From the NCBI GenBank assembly GCA_004151065.3, contig NWUY0300037564.1, positions 8,944-33,716 of the forward strand: 24,773 bases of DNA, written 5' to 3'. Made by a program: the position numbers and the translations under genes. The notes below the pieces were generated by a model, which ran no database searches, was not told the DNA's origin, and saw nothing but the letters and a program-made list of their open reading frames with translations. Of this stretch, positions 19,195 to 24,773 are shown piece after piece. How positions within the stretch are numbered: position 1 is the stretch's first letter; every line of letters begins with the position of its first letter. The stretch is from Larix sibirica. Lineage: Eukaryota > Streptophyta > Pinopsida > Pinales > Pinaceae.

Positions 19195-20132
19195 TCATTT
19201 GTCGTTACTGTGGCAGACTTTATCCTTGCAACCTATTGCCTGGCCCGCGTTTTCTTCTTCCAAGCCTAGAATCAAAGAGGGGCTATTGCGATTGCTGGTT
19301 CTGATGCAATCCACTTTGACCTCAAAAATCCTTAGGCAGCTGTGCAGAGATTCAATTTTTCCCACCAACCCTTCATAATACTCCATTTTAATGGTATTGT
19401 TCCTGATGTCGGAATTCGAAATCTAGACAAAGGTGGCGAGATGGGAGATGGCCTTCTTCATGTCGTTGTTCTCCCCACATAGCCAATAGACCTGGGATTC
19501 AATGTCTTACAAATATGAGAGCACCCCAGGAAAAGGACTGTCAGGTCCCCGAGGGATTCCAGATTCACTATTCCCCCATTATCCCACATCATATTCGACC
19601 AACTTTTGCCACTGTTCGGCTCCCCAATGATTCCCCGAACGTTATGCAACACACCTCCTTGGTTTTGGCAGGAGAAAACATCGAGGTATCTCCAAATATT
19701 ACCCCTTTCATGCTCAGAACCGCTATGAACAACATTCCCAGAGTTCTTGAAGCTCTACCCCTGACCAGCATCCTGAGAAGTCCATCCTCTATTGGGCTTG
19801 TCACTAGAATTCCCATGGAAAACATACTTCACTTGGCAATTGGGAGAGCCCTGAACCTCATTACCACCATTGTCGTTCCCCTGAACCGCCTCCAAAGCAG
19901 AGAGATACCTCTTCATACCGGCACCTACATAATTCACTTGAATTTGCTTCCTACAGCAGCAACACTGCAACGCAGGGAGGCAGAAGCTAGCATTACCACC
20001 TGCATTACCACAATCCATTCCGACCCTAATGCAACCTATCACACAAATAACGCAGAGAGGAATGTTCTGGATGCTCGAGTCCTCGCTCTACTCCAAGATA
20101 TAGTTGTTGGATCCCATGTCACCTGCAAGCAT
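19195..20132 (-). pseudogene. Unassigned coding-like block 3' of the LINE RNase H
   Basis: On the minus strand one frame from ATG at 20132 to a TGA near 19458 is coding-like for about 225 codons with only two internal TAG stops (near 20088 and 19755). It is Gly/Asn/Ser-rich, with a Cys-rich patch (Leu-Gln-Cys-Cys-Cys-Cys-Arg-Lys) near residue 55. After a frameshift near 19470, another frame runs to 19195 with a coiled-coil-like Met-Lys-Lys-Ala-Ile-Ser-His-Leu and Leu-Val-Gly-Lys-Ile-Glu-Ser-Leu. The base composition matches the LINE rather than the AT-rich flank. It may be a 3' portion of the same LINE lineage or part of another element. A 206-codon plus-strand frame (19515-20135) lies opposite. 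I recognise no family and prefer the minus strand because its decay pattern (TAG stops) resembles that of the LINE. Confidence 0.35.
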
Positions 20133-20304
20133 TGAATTCTCGCATGTGGGACAGGTGGATACAAGCTGAGATCACCCTTGAAAGGGCCATGAAATCGCAT
20201 GAGGAAATACCAAGTGGATTCGGAGGTTGACTAATGTGCATGGCGCTAACCCAAAGTTAAGGAGGGTGTTTGCAGATCTAGGGAAACACTACCCCAATAG
20301 GTTA
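20133..20304 (-). other. Spacer after the ORF2 stop, probable LINE 3' untranslated start
   Basis: The ORF2 frame ends with TAG immediately followed by TAA, then meets further stops, so translation clearly ends here. The composition stays closer to the LINE than to the AT-rich flank. No polyadenylation tail is seen. Confidence 0.35.
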
Positions 20305-21141
20305 CTAAGGAACCCAAACGATCTCATGTTGGTGCCCATTCTTCACAACAATACCACAATTTAGCCTAGCTCCGATATTTTCCATAGCGTCCACTTGTTG
20401 ATTGTTAGTCCTTAACAAATGGAAAAGAGAGATGGAGATAAGACCCTTGATTGCATAGATGAAATGGAAATGAAACTTGGAGATAGGTTTGTGATGTTTA
20501 TTGGCCAAGGCCCTAGCTTCCTTAATAACCAGGAGGGAGTCTCCAATGGTCACCAGATCTTGGATATTTTTTTCCTTAGCGACTTCAATACCCTTGATCA
20601 AGGCAATCCATTCAGCATTGTTCATCCTCCATCCAATCCCCCAGGAAAAGTTAGTCATTTTGTTTCCATCGAAGTCCAAAAGCACTCCCCCCGCACCTAC
20701 CAACCTAGGATTTCCCTTCGAGGCACCATCAAAGAGGAGAGTGTTACTGGCACTAGCCCTCATCCAATTCTGAAAGTCTTTTGGGTACATTTTGATCTGC
20801 CAATTTTGTGGCTTTTTAGCTTTGCGGAAGGAGGACATATGAGTATAGTTTAGAGGGATTAAGAAGTCGGCCACCCAAATTTTCTCCTCAACACTTAAGG
20901 GATCTTTGTGCAGGTTGTTCATGCCTCTCATAGAGAGAGCATCGATCCAGAGAGCTTTTGCAAATGAAAGAACTTTGCCTGGGGAGACCCTGGCATCCTC
21001 AAAAACTACTTTATTCCTTGCATTCCAGAGCTTCTAACAAATATACTTTGGGAAGGCAATCCAGGCTCGCTTGAAATCAGGCTTCCTTGACAACGAATTT
21101 GAGTAGAAAAGATGCCAATTAGGAAAAAGATCGTTCCAATT
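20305..21141 (-). pseudogene. LINE ORF2, C-terminal RNase H domain (last 208 codons open)
   Basis: After the frameshift the new frame runs from 21141 with one TAG (21036-21034) and then stays open from 20931 to the TAG at 20307-20305. In the 208-residue open part, Asp68 lies in Phe-Asp-Gly-Ala-Ser-Lys-Gly-Asn-Pro, Glu107 in Asn-Asn-Ala-Glu-Trp, Asp131 in Ile-Gly-Asp-Ser-Leu, and Asp181 in Gln-Gln-Val-Asp-Ala-Met. Together these are the four acidic residues of a plant-type RNase H (RVT_3 family). The domain would degrade the RNA strand during target-primed reverse transcription. It is the least damaged part of ORF2. The ATG at 20931 lies inside the ORF2 linker, so it is not evidence of a separate gene. 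Confidence 0.9.
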
Positions 21142-21149
21142 GGTGGGTG

Positions 21150-22045
21150 AGGTTCGGCTAAATGTTCTGGTAGGCTCTATGCCAAACCTCTTTAGAAAAT
21201 CTGTACTTCAGAAAGAGATGATCCACGGTCTCCTCCGCTTCCTTGCAGAGAATACACCTTGTCGGCCCCACTATTCCTCTTTTCTTAAGGTTCTCTGTTG
21301 TGAGAGTCTTCCTATGGGCAAGGATCCAGTTGAAAACATTGACCTTTGGAAGCCCGTCCCTATCCCAAATTTTGTTCCACTTACTGTCCTCATTGCACTA
21401 GTGGTTAAGCTCATCCAAGAACCGATATCCCTCCTTGACCATGAATGATCCAGTTTTCCCCCAGCCACGCTTATCTCTTAAGGAAAGATGAGTAGGGAGA
21501 GCTCCATTGAAAAGAAAGAGGAGAATGTCATAGTCCTGAAGAAGATGCTTCAGGAGATCTAGGTTATGCCATCCAGTCCATCTTCAATGAGTAGACCAAG
21601 AGGATAAGTCATAAAGAGAATGAATATTTGCTTGTTCCATCCAGCTTTTCAAATCCCGAAGCTCGTGAACATAGTTAGCTGGGGGGGTTGAGCAATAATT
21701 GTCCTTCCAAATTTTAATTTGCTTGCCATTTCCCGGGATCCACTTGAGATTATTTTGGATAACAAAAGCTGCTCGTCTGCATAGGTTCCAGATGGAAGAT
21801 CCCTTTTTCTCAGCATCAATATTATCCACACATCGTTTCCTTGCTCCAGGCATGTACTTCTTATAGAAGATTTCCTTCCACCAAGTCCTCTTTCCAATGA
21901 TGATCCTCCATACAATTTTGGCACCGAGAGCTAAGTTCATTAGAGAAGGATCTTTGATCCCAGCTCCGCCATAAATTTTCGGTCTACAAACGGTTTCCCA
22001 ATTTATCAAATGGAATTTTTTTGTGTTGTTAGACCTTCCTCCTTA
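21150..22045 (-). pseudogene. LINE ORF2, post-RT region with zf-RVT-like CCHC motif
   Basis: The frame continues from RT with Trp-Glu-x-Val-Cys-Arg-Pro-Lys-Ile-Tyr-Gly-Gly-Ala-Gly-Ile (21995 onward), a conserved post-RT motif of plant LINEs. It passes a TGA (21586-21584) and a TAG (21400-21398). It then reads Asn-Trp-Ile-Leu-Ala-His-Arg-Lys-Thr-Leu-Thr-Thr and Cys-Ile-Leu-Cys (21256-21245) followed by His-Leu-Phe-Leu-Lys-Tyr (21220-21203). This is the zf-RVT motif, in which the last Cys is replaced by Tyr. A TAG at 21160-21158 and a one-base frameshift between there and 21141 separate it from the RNase H part. The region is thought to bind nucleic acid. Confidence 0.8.
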
Positions 22046-23206
22046 CCATAAGAAATTCCCGAGTTCTTATGTAATGTCAAGCATCACATATTTGGGTGCC
22101 AAGGAGATGGAGCAGGAGTAGAGAGGGTAACCTAAAAGAACAAAGTTGATAAGAACCAATTTACTAGCAGGATTAAGCCATCTGGTACCCCAGGAGCTGA
22201 TTTTGTTTTTTAACTTAACACATAGCCCTTGCCAATCTACCACTTTTTTCTTACCTTTGAAGATAGGGATGCCGAGATAATTGAAGGAGTTCCAATCCCC
22301 TACTCCTTCGAAACCAAAAATCCTAGAGATTCTTGCCAGGCATCCCAGAGAGCAGTTCCAGCCGTATATTTTGGACTTTTCAAAGTTAACTTTGTCGTCA
22401 AAGGCCCGAAGAAAAGAGGAGAGAACGAGGTTGAATTTTCCAGCAATCATAGAGGAGGCACCGCTTAGCAAAATAGTATCATCGGCAAACTGGGAGTGAT
22501 TAATGGGCTTGAGTCCTCTAACTATTTTAATTCCTTTAAGATCTTTGGAGGCTTGAAGGGAATGAAGTTTCCTACTCATGGATTCATCAACAAGAAGGTA
22601 GAGGAGAGGGGACAAAGGGAAACCTTGTCGCAAGCCTTTGGTAGCCAGGAAAAAATCAGTGTGTCTGTCATTAACCAACGAGGCAATACAAGGGATATGG
22701 ATGCAAGCTTTGATCCATCTCACAAATCTTCTGGAGAAACCAAACTTAAGCATAACAACAAAAAGAAAATTGTGGTTCACTCGATCAAAAGCATTAGCCA
22801 TTTCTAGTTTGATTGCCATACCTTGGTGATTATTTTCAATGCTGGAGTGGATGGCTTCTTGAACCATAATAATGTTATCCAGGATTTGACGGCCAGCCAG
22901 GAATCCCCCTTGGGAGTCAGAGATGAGCGATACCATTAATTTTTTCATTCTGGTAGCAAGGATCTTGGTAATAATTTTGTAGGAGATGTTTCATAGAGAG
23001 ATCAGTCTGAAGCGTCCAATAGAACCTGGAGATTTATCTTTTGGAATGAGATCGAGGAAGGAGGAATTGGTTTCCCCTCCAATTTTGTCTTTTTTCCTGG
23101 TCCAATTGAGCATGCATTTGAGGTCTTCTTTTATAATTTCCCAGGTGGATCGATAAAAGTTGATGGTGAAGCCATCACAGCTAGGAGCCTTATCAGTTTG
23201 TAGGGA
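22046..23206 (-). pseudogene. LINE ORF2, reverse transcriptase domain
   Basis: Motifs in order are Asp-Lys-Ala-Pro-Ser-Cys-Asp-Gly-Phe-Thr (23195 onward), Ile-Pro-Lys-Asp, a TGA at 22993-22991 within the usual Arg-x-Ile-Ser-Leu region, Gln-Gly-Gly-Phe-Leu-Ala-Gly-Arg-Gln, motif A as Lys-Leu-Glu-Met-Ala-Asn-Ala-Phe-Asp, motif B as Leu-Arg-Gln-Gly-Phe-Pro-Leu-Ser-Pro, motif C Phe-Ala-Asp-Asp (22489-22478), and Asn-Tyr-Leu-Gly-Ile-Pro. Motif A has Glu (GAA) at 22804-22802 where family members carry the catalytic Asp, and motif B has Phe where Asp is usual. Two further TAA stops (22069-22067 and 22045-22043) follow. A 293-codon stretch (22948-22067) is open. This part synthesises cDNA at the nicked target; here it is inactive. 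Confidence 0.93.
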
Positions 23207-23620
23207 CTAGATTGCATTCACAATTTCATGGTCCAATATTGGCTTTGAAAGCTCTGTGTTGATATTGTCCGAGATCAAACAAGGGATGTCAACCAAAAGG
23301 TCTGCTTGTGCCTCCAGGTCATTTTCTCCACTGTCCGTGAAGAGCTCCCTGAAATGGTTGAAGGCATGCATTTTTAAATCTTCTTGACCACTTATCTTGA
23401 TCCCGTTAGTGTCTTTCAACTCCCTTATTGCATTTTGATAATGGCGAGCCTTGGCCTAATTGTGGAAATACTTGGTATTGCTATCTCCCCCCTTAAGCCA
23501 TAGTTGTCTTGATTTGATTCTCCCGATTTCCTCTTCTTGCTTGGCCTCATTGAGGATTTCTAGTTCTAAATCTTTTTCATGATTTAGAAGGGTGGGAGAT
23601 ACCTCATCCGTCTCCAAACG
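23207..23620 (-). pseudogene. LINE ORF2, linker between endonuclease and RT
   Basis: This stays in the same frame as the endonuclease. It contains Leu-Trp-Leu-Lys-Gly-Gly-Asp-Ser-Asn-Thr-Lys-Tyr-Phe-His, a motif found in this linker in nearly all plant L1 ORF2 proteins, followed by TAG at 23458-23456. An open 70-codon part follows (23419-23207) with Phe-x-x-Leu-Phe-Thr-Asp and a second TAG at 23209-23207. The region connects the two enzymatic domains and has no catalytic role that I know of. Confidence 0.8.
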
Positions 23621-23623
23621 CTA

Positions 23624-24565
23624 TTGAATAAAGGCTATCTTGGCTTGAGTACAGATTTTAGTATGGCAAGGATTCTGATAGGAGGTTTTGGCCCAATGTT
23701 TGAGAGAAACTTTTACAGCACAAAGCTTAGACTCCCAAATGAAGCTGGGAGATCCATGGAAATTCATAGACCAGGCTTGGGAGACAATGTCAAAGAAATC
23801 TTGATGATGAATCCAAAGCAGGTTGAGACGAAAGGAGATTGGACCTAGGTTTTTAAGGGGGGAGATTGAGAGGGCTATGGGCTTATGGTCCGAGGAGGCA
23901 CAGGGAATGGATAAGGTGCAAAGAAGGAGATCAGAGTGAAAGTAAGAGGAGCTTACAAGGAAATAGTCTAGTCTATCCGCTATATGGCCAATGCCGCATC
24001 TTCTGTTGTTCCAGGTGTACTTAGAATTTTTGAGAGGGGTATCAATAAGGTCCGGATCAGCAAGTAGGTCTTCGAGCTTTTCACCAAAGGGATCACACAC
24101 TATGTTTCCTCCTCTCTTCTCCTGTTGAGATCTGGTAACATTGAAGTCACCAACAATGATGAGATTTTTCCTGACCATGCTATCTTTGAGGTTTCCTAGA
24201 TCTCCCCAGAAGTTGAGCTTGTCTCTATAGTGCACGGGACCATAGACATTGTAGATGTATAGAGTATCTTTGCTATCATTGTATTTTATTTCAATTAGAA
24301 GCCAGTGGGGATTCTCGTGGGAGGATAAAAGAGAATATTTTGAGGAAAACAGAGTTGCAATACACCCGGAGGTCCCACGAGCGTTGAGGGCCGAACAATG
24401 GCAATTTTTCCAAAGAGAATGTGAGAGGGCCATGACCTCCATGCCCTACATTTTGGTCTCTTGGATTAGCATGAGATCTGGATTTTCAGTATTGATCATA
24501 AGTTTGAGGGCTTCAACTTTGTTTATTTCTCCCAAACCTCTGCAGTTCCAAGAGACAATTAACAT
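23624..24565 (-). pseudogene. LINE ORF2, AP-type endonuclease domain
   Basis: The start is ATG at 24565, directly opening Met-Leu-Ile-Val-Ser-Trp-Asn-Cys-Arg-Gly-Leu-Gly, the standard first motif of the exonuclease-endonuclease-phosphatase fold. Residues by codon from that start are Asn7, Glu36 in Leu-Ile-Gln-Glu-Thr-Lys, Asp140 and Asn142 in Val-Gly-Asp-Phe-Asn, a Tyr-Thr-Trp-Asn-Asn-Arg motif, Asp-Arg-Leu-Asp-Tyr, and Asp226-His227 in Ser-Ser-Asp-His-Lys-Pro. All catalytic positions are thus present. A TAG at codon 40 (24448-24446) and another at 23623-23621 interrupt it. The domain nicks target DNA to prime reverse transcription. Reading past the first TAG, the fold is essentially complete. 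Confidence 0.9.
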
Positions 24566-24771
24566 TACTTCTTGATGGGATGAGGTCCTGCTCGGGACCT
24601 TCCCTCTTTGGCACCATTCTGAACTTTAGGATTCTACAGCAGCTTCATATCTTCCAGGCTTTTTTTCCTACCCATTTCTATTTCTCTTTCGGCCTCAAGT
24701 TCTCTATGATACCTAAGCGACTTCCTTCCTCTAGTGTTCGGTGGCTGCACTTCTTCCATCTCCTCTAGAGA
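24565..24771 (-). pseudogene. C-terminal end of LINE ORF1 (partial)
   Basis: Reading from the window edge, one frame gives a highly charged tail (Glu-Glu-Met-Glu-Glu, then Arg-Gly-Arg-Lys-Ser-Leu, then Arg-Glu-Leu-Glu-Ala-Glu-Arg). It ends at TAA (24567-24565) and has one internal TAG at 24636-24634. ORF1 of plant L1 elements encodes an RNA-binding protein, and a basic tail just before ORF2 is usual. The TAA overlaps the ATG of ORF2 as TAATG. Most of ORF1, including any RNA-binding or zinc-knuckle part, is outside the window. Identity is inferred from position and composition. Confidence 0.5.
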
Positions 24772-24773
24772 TT

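Larger units (their letters stand above)
20305..24773 (-). mobile_element. L1-type plant LINE with C-terminal RNase H, 5' end beyond the window
   Basis: On the minus strand, the end of ORF1 (24771-24565) is followed by ORF2 (24565-20305, about 1420 codons) with endonuclease, RT, zf-RVT-like region and RNase H in that order. This is the layout of the plant L1 lineage that carries RNase H. ORF2 contains eleven in-frame stops (seven TAG, two TAA, two TGA) and one single-base frameshift near 21141-21160, so this copy is dead, yet the domains align from end to end without large deletions. The insertion is thus younger than the LTR elements to its left. The 3' end, poly(A) tail and target-site duplication could not be located. 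The higher GC content of this block contrasts with the rest of the window. Confidence 0.9.

Noticed and set aside
19515-20135. 206-codon plus-strand open frame as a real gene
   Set aside because: No recognisable domain. It lies opposite a coding-like minus-strand frame that fits the decay pattern and composition of the neighbouring LINE. Long antisense frames are common opposite GC-richer coding sequence. Kept only as a finding.
20419-20853. Plus-strand frame of 144 codons over the RNase H region
   Set aside because: Shadow of the minus-strand RNase H, whose catalytic motifs are explicit.
1-24773. CRISPR array, operon or defence-like system
   Set aside because: No regularly spaced short repeats with unique spacers, no ribosome-binding sites, and no compact gene clusters. 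The content is eukaryotic retroelements.

Overview
The window looks like repeat-dominated nuclear DNA of a plant with a large genome. It has a degenerate LTR element, a plant-type Ty3/gypsy gag-pol remnant and a plant L1-type LINE whose ORF2 carries a C-terminal RNase H, set in AT-rich filler. The style of the Ty3/gypsy remnant suggests a seed plant, possibly a gymnosperm, but I cannot fix the species. No intact host gene, tRNA, rRNA, CRISPR array or prokaryotic feature is supportable. Nearly all open reading frames outside the elements are short chance frames.

Layout. 1-760: AT-rich, unassigned. 764-4120: an old LTR retrotransposon with diverged direct repeats (shared part 764-1293 and 3618-4120; complete right LTR about 3293-4120, with a polypurine tract just before it). 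Its 2-kb interior has no recognisable pol. 4130-5190: an inverted repeat and a diverged tandem duplication. 5194-5650: a perfect 228-bp duplication separated by a single N, most likely an assembly join error. 5811-6706: a long imperfect inverted repeat able to form a hairpin of roughly 0.9 kb, with an (AG)12 microsatellite in one arm. 6790-11000: AT-rich DNA with a three-copy tandem repeat (9151-9390) and two weak tRNA-like box A/box B pairs. 11002-11700: a coiled-coil-like fragment and an LTR-like stretch. 12953-17640: a heavily decayed Ty3/gypsy element on the plus strand in the order Gag, zinc knuckle, protease, spacer, RT, RNase H. It has no integrase and no assignable LTR pair. 17675-17945: an LTR-like sequence with a GC-rich head, followed by a decayed coding-like stretch (18170-18548).

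20305-24773, minus strand: an L1-type LINE running off the right edge. The 3' end of ORF1 overlaps ORF2 through a TAATG stop-start. ORF2 (24565-20305) encodes endonuclease, RT, a zf-RVT-like CCHC region and RNase H. It is broken by eleven in-frame stops and one frameshift, but the last 208 codons (RNase H) are open. Between this LINE and 19195 lies GC-richer, coding-like sequence that I could not assign.

The elements do not form a working system. They are independent insertions of different ages, the LINE being the best preserved. I found no convincing novel biological system. The most useful second looks are the N-flanked duplication, the long inverted repeat, the RNase H-bearing LINE with its open 3' domain, and the unassigned block at 19195-20135.
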